The notes under the pieces were generated by a model, which had not been told where the DNA came from, searched no databases, and saw only the letters and a program-made list of their open reading frames with translations. From the NCBI GenBank assembly GCA_963728895.1, contig CAVSLM010000006.1, positions 91,907 through 155,906 of the forward strand: a stretch of 64,000 nucleotides of DNA, given 5' to 3'. The stretch is from CAVSLM01 sp963728895 (GTDB lineage Bacteria; Pseudomonadota; Gammaproteobacteria; JBBQDK01). Position numbers and translations under genes: made by a program. This document shows positions 27,336 to 37,400 of this stretch, piece by piece. Position 1 is the stretch's first letter, and every line of letters starts with the position of its first letter.

Positions 27336-28129
27336 TCGCCGCGGTTGCCGGGGTCCCCGAGTCCATCGTCGAGGTGGTGCACGTCCACACGCGCTTCGGT
27401 GCCGCAGTGGTGCACCAGGACGTCAGTCTCACCGTGCGCCGCGGCGAAATCTTTGCGCTCGCCGGCGCCAGCGGTTCGGGCAAGTCGACTCTGCTGCGCG
27501 AGATCATCGCCCTGCAGGCGCCGGTTTCGGGCTCCATAAGCGTGTTCGGGCAGGAGGTGCATGGACTCGGCCCCGATCAGCTGCTGGCGCTGCGCCGACG
27601 CTGGGGAGTGATGTTTGAGCGCGGTGCGTTGTTCAGCTCACTCACGGTGCTCGAAAACGTCGGAATGCCGCTGCGCGAGCATACCCACCTCGATGATCGA
27701 TTCATCGATCAGATTGCCGCCGTGAAGATCGCCCTGGTCGGACTGCCGGCCACCGCCGCCGACAAGTTTCCCAGTGAGCTCAGCGGGGGCATGCGCAAGC
27801 GCGCGGCGCTCGCCCGGGGACTGGCGCTCGATCCCGAGCTGGTATTTCTCGATGAACCCACTGCCGGGCTCGATCCGCTCAGCGCGAGCGGCATTGACGC
27901 CTTGGTGCTCAGCTTGAAAGAACTGCTCGGGCTTACCATCATGATGGTGACTCACGATCTGGATTCGTTGTGGCGGGTCGCCGATCGTGTGGCCATCCTG
28001 GGCGACGGCCGCATGCTGGGAGTTGGGACGATGGAAGATCTGGCGCGCTCGGACGACCCCATCATCCGTGAGTACTTCCATGGCCCACGCGGGCGTCCGG
28101 CGAGAGAACAGGCGTGGAATCAAAAGTGA
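27332..28129 (+). CDS. MlaF-type ABC transporter ATP-binding protein
   Basis: 265-residue ATPase of the MCE lipid transporter. The Walker A motif is GASGSGKST near residue 48, the signature is LSGGMRKRAALARG, and Walker B is LVFLDEPTAGLDPLS; the switch histidine is in MVTHDLDSL. The GMRKRAALARGL form is typical of MlaF/Ttg2A-type ATPases. It starts four bases inside the permease stop, and its end overlaps the MCE-protein gene by 16 bp, so the operon is tightly coupled. Confidence 0.92.
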   Translation: MIAAVAGVPESIVEVVHVHTRFGAAVVHQDVSLTVRRGEIFALAGASGSGKSTLLREIIALQAPVSGSISVFGQEVHGLGPDQLLALRRRWGVMFERGALFSSLTVLENVGMPLREHTHLDDRFIDQIAAVKIALVGLPATAADKFPSELSGGMRKRAALARGLALDPELVFLDEPTAGLDPLSASGIDALVLSLKELLGLTIMMVTHDLDSLWRVADRVAILGDGRMLGVGTMEDLARSDDPIIREYFHGPRGRPAREQAWNQK

Positions 28130-29040
28130 ACTACACCATCGTCGGGCTGTTCGTGCTGGTGCTGAGCGTGGCCCTGGTCGGGATCACGATCTGGCTCAGC
28201 GCAGGCCAGCTCGGCGCGCACAATTACACAACCTACGTCGCTTACATGCGCGAATCAGTGGCCGGGCTGAGCGTCAACGCGCCCGTGAAGTATCGCGGCG
28301 TGGATGTGGGCCAGGTGCGGTCGATCTCGTTGGACCCGGAGAATCCGGAACGCGTGAAGCTGCTGCTCGACATCGAACCGGAGGCGCCCGTGAAGGAGGA
28401 CACCATCGCGGTGCTGTCGGTACAGGGTCTGACCGGCATCGCCTACATGGAGCTCACGGGTGGTAGCAGTACCTCGGCGCCGCTGGAGCCCGAACCCGGC
28501 GAGCCCTACCCGGTAATCCGCACCGGTCCATCGCTGCTGGTGCGTCTGGACACCGCCCTCAGCAATGTGATCTCAGACCTCGACCGGCTGACGGGCGACG
28601 TGGATGCGGCCCTCGACGAGGAGAACCGCGAGGCCTTCAGGCAAATCCTCGACAACCTCGAGACCCTCACCGGTAATCTTGCGCGTGCCGGCGGCGCGCT
28701 CGACACCCGTCTTGCCGACGCCGAGCAGCTGCTGGCCAATTCGGCCCAGGCCAGCGCGAGGCTTCCGCAGCTGTTCGAGCAGATCGCGGACAGCGTCCAG
28801 GCAGTGGAAACCATGGCTACCCAGTTCACCCAGACCGGCTCACGTCTGAACAGCACGGTGCAGCGCACCGCACCCGAATTCGAAACCTTCGCCGACCAGA
28901 CGCTGCCGCAGCTCACCTTGCTGGTGAACCAGCTGCGCACGCTGGCAGCGTCGATGCTGCGCGTCAGTCAGCAGCTGGAGCGCAACCCGAGCGAGTTGCT
29001 GTTCGGGCGCAGTGGTCAGCCGCGAGGACCCGGCGAGTGA
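28114..29040 (+). CDS. MlaD-family MCE domain protein
   Basis: 308 residues. One N-terminal transmembrane anchor (about residues 8-28) is followed by a single MCE domain at about 38-115 (GLSVNAPVKYRGVDVGQVRSI is its diagnostic core). A long helical tail runs from 150 to 300 with repeated heptad-like leucines. MCE proteins form hexameric rings that shuttle lipids in the periplasm. The long helical tail is more like the PqiB/LetB-type or longer Mla variants than E. coli MlaD (183 residues). GTG start at 28114, overlapping the ATPase gene. It ends in GTGA, overlapping the lipoprotein start. Confidence 0.9.
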   Translation: MESKVNYTIVGLFVLVLSVALVGITIWLSAGQLGAHNYTTYVAYMRESVAGLSVNAPVKYRGVDVGQVRSISLDPENPERVKLLLDIEPEAPVKEDTIAVLSVQGLTGIAYMELTGGSSTSAPLEPEPGEPYPVIRTGPSLLVRLDTALSNVISDLDRLTGDVDAALDEENREAFRQILDNLETLTGNLARAGGALDTRLADAEQLLANSAQASARLPQLFEQIADSVQAVETMATQFTQTGSRLNSTVQRTAPEFETFADQTLPQLTLLVNQLRTLAASMLRVSQQLERNPSELLFGRSGQPRGPGE

Positions 29041-29660
29041 AGGCCCGTCGATATGTGCGGTTCGCCCGATTCAGCGCTGCGCTCGTGGCCGGCACCCTGC
29101 TTGCTGCCTGTTCGCTGTGGAAACCGCCTGCAAGCATCCCTGGCAGGACGTATATTCTCGATGCGCGTCCTTCGATCACGACACCTGCGGCGACGGCGCG
29201 GGGCGTGCTGGTGCTGACCCTGCCGATTGCCTATGCGGGCTTCGACACACCGCAGATTGCCTACGTGGAGCGTCCCTACGGCCTGGACTACTACACCACC
29301 AGTCGGTGGGTCGATACCCCGGCGCGTATGCTTCTACCGCTGATGCTACGCACTCTGGAGGAATCCGGGCGTTTCCAGGCCGTGGTCAGCGCACCTCCTG
29401 CTGCGCCAGGGCAATGGCTGCTCAACACCCAGCTCCTTACGCTGGAGCAGCGCTTCACCGAACATCCGAGCCGCGCACGCCTGGTACTGCGCGCCGAGTT
29501 GCTGGACTCTTCGAGCGGTACCTTACTCGGTACCCGGGTTTTCAGCGCCGTCGTGCAAGCGCCGTCCGAGGACGCCTACGGCGGTGTGCTCGCCGCCAAT
29601 CAGGCGGTCGAGCAGGTCCTTGCGCAGCTCGTGCAGTTCGTGATCGCCACGGTGCGCTGA
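29037..29660 (+). CDS. ABC transport auxiliary lipoprotein (PqiC/YmbA-like)
   Basis: 207-residue lipoprotein with a Type II signal peptide and lipobox LAAC (Cys25). The mature part has the ABC-type transport auxiliary component layout: RTYILDARP near 40, then VERPYGLDYYTTSRWVDTPARML near 78-100 and a beta-rich C-terminal half. PqiC-type lipoproteins partner MCE complexes at the outer membrane. The GTG start at 29037 overlaps the MCE gene stop. No MlaC-like periplasmic carrier is encoded here, so this lipoprotein may provide the outer-membrane end of the pathway; that is an inference from operon content. Confidence 0.85.
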   Translation: MKARRYVRFARFSAALVAGTLLAACSLWKPPASIPGRTYILDARPSITTPAATARGVLVLTLPIAYAGFDTPQIAYVERPYGLDYYTTSRWVDTPARMLLPLMLRTLEESGRFQAVVSAPPAAPGQWLLNTQLLTLEQRFTEHPSRARLVLRAELLDSSSGTLLGTRVFSAVVQAPSEDAYGGVLAANQAVEQVLAQLVQFVIATVR

Positions 29661-29661
29661 C

Positions 29662-30471
29662 GTGAGCGGACCGGAACCGGACACGGGATCGCCTACTTTC
29701 ACGACGGATGCCCGGCGCTCCGACCGTTACGGCGCGTTGCGCGTGGTGCTGATCGGCACCACGCACGCAGGAAACATCGGGGCCAGCGCCCGGGCGATGA
29801 AGAACATGGGGCTGGAGCGCCTGTATCTGGTGAACCCCACCGCCGCCTTCCCCAGCGCCGAGGCGACGGCGCGTGCCTCTGGCGCGGACGACGTGCTGGC
29901 GCGCGCGGTGGTGTGCACGGGGCTGGGCGAAGCGCTGGAGGGATGCGGTCTGGTGGTGGGCGCCAGTGCGCGACTGCGTAGCTTGCCATGGCCGACGCTG
30001 AGTGCGCGCGATAGCGCCGCGCGCGTGGCGCAGGAAAGCCGCCAGACCGAGATCGCGCTGGTATTCGGGCGCGAGCACTCCGGGCTCACCAACGAGGAGC
30101 TGGAGTGCTGCCATTTTCTGCTGCACATCGCGGCGAATCCGCATTACAGTTCGTTGAACCTCGCGGCGGCGGTGCAGGTGGTGTGCTACGAGGTGCGGGT
30201 CGCCTGCGAGGCGGACGCGCCGGGAACGCCTTGCGGCACAACTTCGGACCTTGCCGATGCCGCACAGCTCGAGCATTTCTACCAGCACCTGGAGCGCGTG
30301 CTGGTGCAGGTCAGGTTTCTCGACCCTGCCCAGCCCCGGCACCTGATGCGGCGCCTGCGCCGGCTGTTCAACCGTGCACGCCCCGACCGGAACGAGATCA
30401 ATATTCTGCGGGGAATTCTCACGGCCACCGAAGCGAGCGGCCGGCGAGCGCGCCCGCCCGAGTGGGAGTGA
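29662..30471 (+). CDS. trmJ: tRNA (cytidine/uridine-2'-O-)-methyltransferase TrmJ
   Basis: SPOUT-class methyltransferase that 2'-O-methylates position 32 of tRNAs. 269 residues. Motif 1 is VVLIGTTHAGNIGASARAMK near residue 28, motif 2 is ALVFGREHSGLTNEEL near 130, and motif 3 is NPHYSSLNLAAAVQVVCYE near 155, including the SLNLA knot. The C-terminal extension (HLMRRLRRLFNRARPDRNEI) is typical of TrmJ as opposed to TrmL. GTG start, one base after the lipoprotein stop. The family usually sits just upstream of cysE/iscR in gammaproteobacteria, as it does here. Confidence 0.93.
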   Translation: MSGPEPDTGSPTFTTDARRSDRYGALRVVLIGTTHAGNIGASARAMKNMGLERLYLVNPTAAFPSAEATARASGADDVLARAVVCTGLGEALEGCGLVVGASARLRSLPWPTLSARDSAARVAQESRQTEIALVFGREHSGLTNEELECCHFLLHIAANPHYSSLNLAAAVQVVCYEVRVACEADAPGTPCGTTSDLADAAQLEHFYQHLERVLVQVRFLDPAQPRHLMRRLRRLFNRARPDRNEINILRGILTATEASGRRARPPEWE

Positions 30472-30534
30472 TTGCGCATGCCCTTTACTCTGCCCTTGCG
30501 CCCCGGAGCGGTATCATTTGACCTTCGCTGCCGG

Positions 30535-30568
30535 TATAATCTGACAAAAGTGGTCAGGAAAGACCGCT
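30535..30568 (+). promoter_or_regulatory. -10 element and leader hairpin upstream of cysE
   Basis: A perfect TATAAT at 30535-30540 lies 57 bp before the cysE ATG. A matching -35 at 17 bp spacing is weak, while a TTGACC at 30518-30523 is too close for a standard promoter. Just downstream, AGTGGTC (30549-30555) pairs with GACCGCT (30562-30568) across a short loop in the presumed leader. No known riboswitch is recognised. Confidence 0.5.
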
Positions 30569-30596
30569 AAGCGGCAGCAACACGAACTTAGGCTCT

Positions 30597-31469
30597 ATGT
30601 TTGAGAGATTGCGCGAAGATATTCGGTGCGTATTCGAGCGCGACCCTGCGGCACGTTCGACCTTCGAGGTGATCACCACTTATCCGGGGCTGCACGCCGT
30701 GCTCCTGCACCGGCTGACCCATGAGCTGTGGAACGCGGGGCTCAAATGGCTGGCGCGCTGGCTGTCGAGCCTGGGCCGCTGGCTGACGGGTATCGAAATC
30801 CATCCGGCGGCGGTGATCGGCAGGCGGTTCTTCATCGACCACGGCATGGGCGTGGTGATCGGCGAAACCGCCGAAATCGGCGACGGCTGTACCCTCTACC
30901 ACGGTGTCACGCTCGGCGGGACAAGCTGGAAGAAGGGCAAGCGACACCCGACCCTCGGCAAGGACGTGGTGGTCGGGGCAGGCGCCAAGATCCTCGGCCC
31001 GATCACCATCGGTGATGGTGTACGCATCGGATCCAATGCGGTTGTGTTGAAGGACGTGCCGAGCGAGTCGACGGTTGTGGGTGTGCCTGGGCGGATGGTG
31101 GTGGCGCGTCAGAGCGAGCAGGACCGCAATCGCCAGGCCACGGCCGACCGCATCGGCTTCGACGCCTACGGTGCGACCAAGGAAATGCCCGACCCTGTCG
31201 CACACGCAATCAATTGCATGCTTGATCATATCCACGTCATGGACAAACGCATGGACGAACTGTGTGCCTCGATTCGCGGCCTGGGGGCAGAAATCGCCGA
31301 TTTGCACATCGGGGAAATGGAGCGTTGCGAGATCAGCAGTGTGGCTTCGAACGAACGGGACGGCGGGTCCGCGCCGGCCAGCCAAGACAGGCCCGGCGGC
31401 CGAGCCGGGGCGGTCAGCGACACCGGGCCGGAGCCCGAGAAACTGCACCGGGCGGCCGGCGACCTATAG
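30597..31469 (+). CDS. cysE: Serine O-acetyltransferase
   Basis: Makes O-acetylserine from serine and acetyl-CoA, the first step of cysteine synthesis. 290 residues. The left-handed beta-helix starts near residue 64 (IEIHPAAVIGRRFFIDHGMG), with the catalytic HGVTLGGTSWKKGKRHP loop around 102-118 and hexapeptide repeats to about 165. The C-terminal 120 residues continue past the usual end, as in the EpsC-like long forms, and are rich in Asp, Gly and Ser. Lies next to iscR, as in many proteobacteria. The final residues overlap the IscR-type operator that begins at 31466. Confidence 0.95.
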   Translation: MFERLREDIRCVFERDPAARSTFEVITTYPGLHAVLLHRLTHELWNAGLKWLARWLSSLGRWLTGIEIHPAAVIGRRFFIDHGMGVVIGETAEIGDGCTLYHGVTLGGTSWKKGKRHPTLGKDVVVGAGAKILGPITIGDGVRIGSNAVVLKDVPSESTVVGVPGRMVVARQSEQDRNRQATADRIGFDAYGATKEMPDPVAHAINCMLDHIHVMDKRMDELCASIRGLGAEIADLHIGEMERCEISSVASNERDGGSAPASQDRPGGRAGAVSDTGPEPEKLHRAAGDL

Positions 31470-31490
31470 TTGACTGGATTAGTGCGGATT
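31466..31490 (+). promoter_or_regulatory. IscR type 1-like operator overlapping the iscR promoter
   Basis: The sequence ATAGTTGACTGGATTAG continues to 31490. It agrees at 20 of 25 positions with the IscR type 1 consensus as I remember it. It contains a TTGACT -35-like hexamer at 31470-31475, and lies 44 bp before the iscR ATG. In E. coli, [2Fe-2S]-IscR represses its own operon through such sites. The cysE stop codon lies within the site. Confidence 0.75.
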
Positions 31491-31533
31491 GCGTAAGCTC
31501 TGGCGCAGAGCAACGCCAGTCGGAGTGTCCGGA

Positions 31534-32025
31534 ATGAGATTGACAACCAAGGGTCGGTACGCCGTGACGGCGATGCTGGACCTGGCAATTCACTACCACG
31601 CAGGCCCCATCAGCCTGGCGGATATATCGGAGCGCCAGGGCATATCGTTGTCGTATCTGGAGCAGCTTTTCACGCGGCTGCGGCGCCAGGGGTTGGTGGC
31701 GAGCACGCGCGGACCAGGGGGCGGTTACGCCCTCAGCCGTCCGGCGGAACACATCATGGTCGCTGACGTCATCACCGCCGTGGACGAGAAGGTGGATTCG
31801 ACGCGCTGCGGTGGACTGAGCAATTGCCACAACCACCAGCGCTGCCTGACGCACGACCTGTGGACCGACCTGAGCGATCAGATCCACAAATTTCTGAGCG
31901 GCATCAGCCTCGCGAATCTGGTGGAAAACCGCGGCGTTCAGGAGGTCGCATTGCGCCAGGAACGCAGCGCGAACAAACCGCTCGCCGAGCGGGGTGCGGG
32001 TTGCGCCAGCCGCGCACGCTGCTGA
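31534..32025 (+). CDS. iscR: Fe-S cluster regulator IscR
   Basis: Rrf2-family transcription factor that senses Fe-S status. 163 residues. MRLTTKGRYAVTAMLDLA is the diagnostic start, followed by the winged helix (ISLSYLEQLFTRLRRQGLV, GPGGGYAL). The [2Fe-2S] ligands fall exactly where they do in E. coli: C92, C98, C104 and H107 (RCGGLSNCHNHQRCLTH). An in-frame TTG at 31489 is rejected because it adds unrelated residues. An IscR-type box upstream indicates autoregulation. Unusually, the gene is followed directly by an A-type carrier gene, without iscS or iscU. Confidence 0.95.
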   Translation: MRLTTKGRYAVTAMLDLAIHYHAGPISLADISERQGISLSYLEQLFTRLRRQGLVASTRGPGGGYALSRPAEHIMVADVITAVDEKVDSTRCGGLSNCHNHQRCLTHDLWTDLSDQIHKFLSGISLANLVENRGVQEVALRQERSANKPLAERGAGCASRARC

Positions 32026-32087
32026 GCGCACCGGCAGGCGCCACTCACCAACGCAACAGTTTTCATTTATCGGTAGGGGTACGAAGC

Positions 32088-32411
32088 ATGGCAATTCGGG
32101 TAACGGAAGCCGCTGCGGAGCGGGTCAAGAAGTTCATTGCAAATCGTGGAGCAGGCGTGGGCTTGCGCCTGGGCGTAAAGAGCACGGGTTGCTCCGGCAT
32201 GGCCTACGTCGTCGAGTTCGCCGACGAGATCGCCGACGACGACGTGGTGTTCGAGGACCGCGGCATCAAGGTCATCGTGAGTCCCAGGAGTCTGGCCTAT
32301 GTGGACGGGACCGAGCTCGATTTCACGCGTGAAGGTCTCAACGAAGGTTTCAAGTTCAACAATCCGAACGTCACGAACACCTGCGGCTGCGGCGAAAGCT
32401 TCAGCGTCTGA
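32088..32411 (+). CDS. iscA: A-type iron-sulfur carrier IscA
   Basis: 107-residue HesB/IscA-family protein that carries Fe-S clusters to target proteins. The three conserved cysteines are C35 (STGCSGM), C99 and C101 (NTCGCGESF). MAIRVTEAAAERVKKFI is close to IscA itself; ErpA and SufA differ in the central region. The gene lies 62 bp downstream of iscR on the same strand and presumably is under IscR control. iscS, iscU, hscBA and fdx are absent from this cluster. Confidence 0.92.
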   Translation: MAIRVTEAAAERVKKFIANRGAGVGLRLGVKSTGCSGMAYVVEFADEIADDDVVFEDRGIKVIVSPRSLAYVDGTELDFTREGLNEGFKFNNPNVTNTCGCGESFSV

Positions 32412-32577
32412 GCGTCGCTGCGGGGAGAGTCGGGTTGTCCCCGCACTGATCGTCGTCCAATCCCATCCCAAGAACCCGTTGCGGCGCGTGGCGGTCGCGT
32501 GATCAGCGCAGGGCACCGGCCACCAGGCGGGCCGGCGCGCATCGTTTTTTCCATTCCGATCGTCTAAGCTTTGAGCT

Positions 32578-34449
32578 ATGCCTTCGAGTGCATGGAGAGC
32601 GGCACAGCACAGTACCGCCCCTGTCGAGCCGCGCTTGTCTCGCCCTGCATTCTCAACTACGCATCCGCCTGCACACCGCCCCCCGCGAGCGCTGCGACTC
32701 CTCTTCTTGATGCTCCTGTTCTGGGCAGGCTGGCGTTGGACGCCTGCCGCCGAACCGCAGCCCAAGGCAGAGGCGCAACCCAAGCTCAGCATCGTGGTCG
32801 AAGGCGTCAGCAAGGATCTGCGCGAAAACATTCTTCTTCACCTCGGCATCAGCGAGGGCCCGGCGCCACCCGAGCCGCGCCTGCGCCGGCTGCTACGACG
32901 CGCGCCGGAGGAGATCCGTCTCGCGCTACAGGCGCTCGGCTATTTCGAGCCGAAGATCGCCTCGGACCTGCAACGCAGGGACGGTAACTGGCACGCCGCG
33001 TTCCACATCGAACCGGGTCCACCCGTGCGCATCACCCGCCTCGCTCTCTCGGTGACCGGTCCAGGGCATGATGACGCCGTAATGGCCAACCTGGTCAGGC
33101 AATTTCCGTTGCACAAGGGCGACGTGCTCAACCAGGGCACCTACGAGAAGGCCAAGGCGCAGTGGGCGGCGCTCGCGGCCAATCGCGGCTACTTCGATGC
33201 CAGGTTCCAGGAGCACCGCGTCCAGGTGGACGTGGGTAAGCGGGAGGCCACGGTGGATCTCGAGTTCGCCACCGGTCTGCGCTATCGCTTCGGGAAGGTG
33301 AGTTTCAGACAGGAGAAGAACTGGTACGACACGGCCTATTTGCAGCGCTTCGTGCCGTTCAAGCCGGGAGCGTCTTATCGTGCCCGGAAGGTGCTGGAGC
33401 TGCGGACTAACCTGGAAAACAGCGATCAGTTCGCCTCAGTGGACGTCGACGTGGAGCGCGACAAGGCGGGGGACGATCTCCAGATCCCGGTGCTGGTCAC
33501 GCTGCGTGCGCTCTCCAAGTACCGGCTCTCCGGCGGGGTCGGTTACGGCACCGACACCGGTCCACGTCTCACATTGGAATGGGGCAACCGGCGCATCAAT
33601 CATCGTGGGCACAGCCTTTCGGCCGCGATCGGTCTCTCGCAGATCAGCCAGTCGGCCAGCCTCAGTTATCTCGTGCCGCTGAAGGACCCGCTTACCGAGA
33701 AGCTGGAGTTCCAGGCCGGCTACAAGAAGGAGAACACTGACACCAGCGACAGCCGCATCGTCTCCGTCGGCGTGAGTCGTACCGACGCGCTGCCCGGGGG
33801 CTGGGTGCAGAGCCTGTTCGTCAACCTGCAGCGCGAGAATTTCGCCGTGGGCAATACCAGGGGTCGCAGCACGCTGATCCTGCCCGGTGGAGCCTGGAGC
33901 CGGCTGAAGGCCGATGACCAGTTCCGGCCGCGACACGGCCATCGATTCCGTTTCGAGATCACCGGCACCGATCCAGTACTGGGCTCCGACTTGCATGTGC
34001 TACGCGGAAAGGTGGATGGCAAATGGATCTTTCCGGCGGGTGGGCGCGGCAGGGTGCTCGTGCGTGGCACTTTGGGAGCCCTGGAAGTGGACAACTTCAA
34101 CGATCTCCCGGCCTCCTTGCGTTTCTTCGCCGGTGGCGACCAGAGCGTCCGCGGCTACGCCTACAACGAGCTCGGGCCGCGCGACAGCAGCGGCCAGGTG
34201 ATCGGGGGACGTTACCTGATCGTGGGCAGCGTGGAGTACGAACACCGCATCAAAGACAAGTGGAGCGTGGCGGCGTTCTACGACATCGGCAACGCGCTCG
34301 ACAGCCTGGGCGGCGACCTCAAGCAGGGACCGGGAATCGGAGTGCGCTGGCTTACGCCCATCGGACCGGTGCGCGTCGATCTCGCCAGTGCCATTGACGA
34401 GTCCGGCCATCCCGTGCGGCTGCATGTCTATCTGGGTCCCGATCTGTGA
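32578..34449 (+). CDS. tamA: Autotransporter/translocation assembly outer-membrane protein TamA
   Basis: 623-residue Omp85-family protein of the TAM complex, which helps insert outer-membrane proteins and move lipids. A hydrophobic signal segment (LRLLFLMLLFWAGW, around residues 40-54) is preceded by an unusually long, Pro-rich N-terminus, so translation may start later than the ATG at 32578. Three POTRA domains follow (about 70-310). The 16-stranded barrel starts near KYRLSGGVGYGTDTGPR and contains the FFAGGDQSVRGY L6 motif near 522. The C-terminus ends in LHVYLGPDL. The stop overlaps the tamB GTG. Confidence 0.92.
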   Translation: MPSSAWRAAQHSTAPVEPRLSRPAFSTTHPPAHRPPRALRLLFLMLLFWAGWRWTPAAEPQPKAEAQPKLSIVVEGVSKDLRENILLHLGISEGPAPPEPRLRRLLRRAPEEIRLALQALGYFEPKIASDLQRRDGNWHAAFHIEPGPPVRITRLALSVTGPGHDDAVMANLVRQFPLHKGDVLNQGTYEKAKAQWAALAANRGYFDARFQEHRVQVDVGKREATVDLEFATGLRYRFGKVSFRQEKNWYDTAYLQRFVPFKPGASYRARKVLELRTNLENSDQFASVDVDVERDKAGDDLQIPVLVTLRALSKYRLSGGVGYGTDTGPRLTLEWGNRRINHRGHSLSAAIGLSQISQSASLSYLVPLKDPLTEKLEFQAGYKKENTDTSDSRIVSVGVSRTDALPGGWVQSLFVNLQRENFAVGNTRGRSTLILPGGAWSRLKADDQFRPRHGHRFRFEITGTDPVLGSDLHVLRGKVDGKWIFPAGGRGRVLVRGTLGALEVDNFNDLPASLRFFAGGDQSVRGYAYNELGPRDSSGQVIGGRYLIVGSVEYEHRIKDKWSVAAFYDIGNALDSLGGDLKQGPGIGVRWLTPIGPVRVDLASAIDESGHPVRLHVYLGPDL

Positions 34450-37400
34450 AGTACGTGATCGGCGTTGTGCTGGCTTTGCTGGTACTGCTGGGTGCAGTGC
34501 TCGGCGGCCTGGCGCTGGCGCTGGGAACGCAGGCCGGGACGCGCTGGCTGATTGCGCAGCTGGCGCAGCGCTCCGCGGCGCTCGACGTCGGCTCCGTGCA
34601 GGGCACGCTGCTCGGTACGCTGCGGCTTCAGGACGTGAGCTATCACGGGTCCGGAACGCAGATCGATATCCAGCGCCTCAGCCTGCAGTGGCGTCCGCGC
34701 CGGCTGCTCGGCCGCGAGCTCTATGTCGATTCGTTGCATGCCGCGGGCATGGTTTATCGCCATCAGCCCGGTTCCCAACCCTCAACGACTCCCTGGTGGG
34801 AACTGCCGGCGATCGCGCTGCCCATTACCGTGCACCTCGAGGAAGCCGTTCTTCAGAATGTCCGTCTGGTGCAAGGCGAAACGACCCTGGAGGTGGAGCG
34901 CGCCGAGCTCGGTGCCGACCTCGATCGCGAACAACTGCGTGTGGCGAGGCTCGAGCTCTCCGTTGCGCAGGCGCATGCGCATGCAGCACTCGCGGGAACC
35001 CTCGGGCTCGGCAGCGCACACCCATTGGACGTACAGCTGCAGTGGCGCGCGCAACCCGACCCGGATCTCCCCCCCTTGCAGGGCCACGGTACCCTGAAAG
35101 GGCCGCTGCAGCACCTGCAGTTGGTACATGCCCTCACGCAGCCGGTTGCGGTTTCCACGCAGGGCGACGTGCGCTTCGAACCGGCCGGTCCGGTGCTCGA
35201 CCTGTCCGGACACTGGAAACAGCTGCATTGGCCACTGCAACAGAACCCACAGTGGTTCAGCGAGGCGGGCGGCTATCACATCGCCGGCACCACTGCAGAT
35301 TACCGCCTCATGCTTCAGGGCGAGCTCACCGGCGAGACCATCCCGCCGGTCGAACTGCAGCTGCAGGCGCAAGGCACACCGGATCAGATCAGGGTGCAAG
35401 AGCTTACGCTGAATGGTCTTGGCGGTTCCGCGACCGTCACCGGCCAGGTGAACTGGGGGCAGGGACTGCAGTGGCAGGCGCAGCTCCTGGCGCACGATCT
35501 CGACCCCGGGCGACAGTGGAGCGAATGGTCAGGACGCCTGCACCTCGACCTGCAGACCAGCGGCACTTTTCCCAAGGGAGGGACCTTGAGTGATCTGCGG
35601 GCCCGGGTGAATCTGCGAGCGCTCGACGGTGTGCTGCGCGGCTACCCAGTGTCGGGGCAGGGTGATCTGCAGGCGCAGCGAGGCACGTATCACATCGCAG
35701 CGCTACAGCTCAGTGCGGCCGATGCTTCACTGCGCGCATCGGGCGAGATCGGGCAGCGCTGGGACCTGCAGTGGTCGTTGAAAGCACCGAACCTCGCCAA
35801 GCTGCTGCCCGCAGCCGCTGGTGGTCTGGCGTGCGAAGGTCACATCACCGGCGCGCGGGAAACGCCGGCCGTGCTGGCAAGCATCAGCGCTGCGCGGCTT
35901 GCCTTCGCGGGCCGGACCGTGGCGCAAATCGACGCGCGCATGCGGATCGATCTCGCCGAGCGCTCGGCATCGGAGCTGCACCTGCAGTTGCACGGCATCG
36001 ACCTTGGACCCCGGGAAATCGAGCTGGTGTCGCTGGAAGGCAGCGGTCGGGTGCAGGCACATAACCTGATCCTGCGCGTGCGCAGCACGCTGGCGAATCT
36101 CGCCGTGCGTGTGGCGGGCGGTTGGGCCAACGAGGGCTGGAGCGGGAAACTGCTGCAGGCGGACATCGCCGAGACTGCCGCCGGAACCTGGAAGTTGCGC
36201 GCGCCGGCGGCGCTGAGCGCGGGGAGGGACAGCGCGCGCCTTGCGCAGGCTTGCTGGAATCATCGCGCCGCGAGCGCCTGCGTGTCCGGCGACTGGCAAC
36301 GCCAGGGCCCCTGGCACGCGGACGCGCAACTGCAGAATCTGGCCCTCGCCCAATTCACCAAGGCGCTGCCCAACGTGCGGGTGCAAGGTGCGCTGAACGG
36401 CACGGCGAGCGCTTCGGGACAGGGCGAAGCGCTATCCGCCGAGCTGGACCTGACGCCGACCGCCGGCGTGGTCCGCTATCGACGTGAAGACGGGGACACG
36501 CTCGCGGTGGCCTACGACCACGGAGAAGTCAGCGCGCGTTTGCGGGATAACGAGCTTACCGCCTCGGCCGCCATGCGGCTGGGGAAGACAGGCTCGGTCC
36601 AGGCTGAGCTGCAGGTACAGCCGTTGGGTCCGGAGACCCCGCTTGCGCAGAGCCATCTTACCGGGAAGGCACATGCAGAGCTGACCGAGCTGGGTCTGGT
36701 GAGTGCCTTCGTGCCGGTGGTCGCCGAGACCCGCGGCGAGCTGCATGCAGATCTCACACTCGGCGGCAGCGTGGCACAGCCCACTCTCGCAGGTGAGGCG
36801 CTGTTGAGCAACGCCTCCGTGCAGGTCCCGCAGCTCGGTACCGAGGTAAAGAACATCCGGCTCGCCGCGCGCGGTAGGGGTGCGCAGCGCATCGAGTTGC
36901 AGGGCAGCATGGAGTCCGGTTCGGGCACGATCGACCTCAATGGAGAATGGCGCCTGGATCCCGCGGCCGGCCTGCCCTTGCAGCTCTCGGTACGGGGCCA
37001 GCATTTCCTGCTGATCGACCTTCCGGACACGCGCGTGTTCGTCTCCCCCGATCTGCAGCTCGCGTTGCAGGGTCACGACGTCGCGGTTTCCGGGACCCTG
37101 TTGATTCCCGAGGCCGACATCCGCGTGAAGGAGCTTCCCCCGAGCGCCGTACAGGTCTCGGAAGACATGGTGATCGTGGATGCCCCGCAGACGGAGCAGG
37201 CGCCGCCGTCGCGGTGGAACATCCGCTCCGATGTCACGCTCAAACTCGGCGACAAGGTGCACTTCCAGGGTTTCAACCTGAGCGCGCGGGTCACGGGACA
37301 GCTGCGGGTGGTCGAACGCCCCGGACAGCCCGCCGAGGCGCAGGGGCAGCTCAACATCGTCGGCGGCGTGTACAAGGCCTACGGTCAGGAGATCAATATT

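Noticed and set aside
30518..30540. TTGACC plus TATAAT as a full sigma-70 promoter of cysE
   Set aside because: The spacing is only 11 bp; just the -10 element is retained as a candidate.
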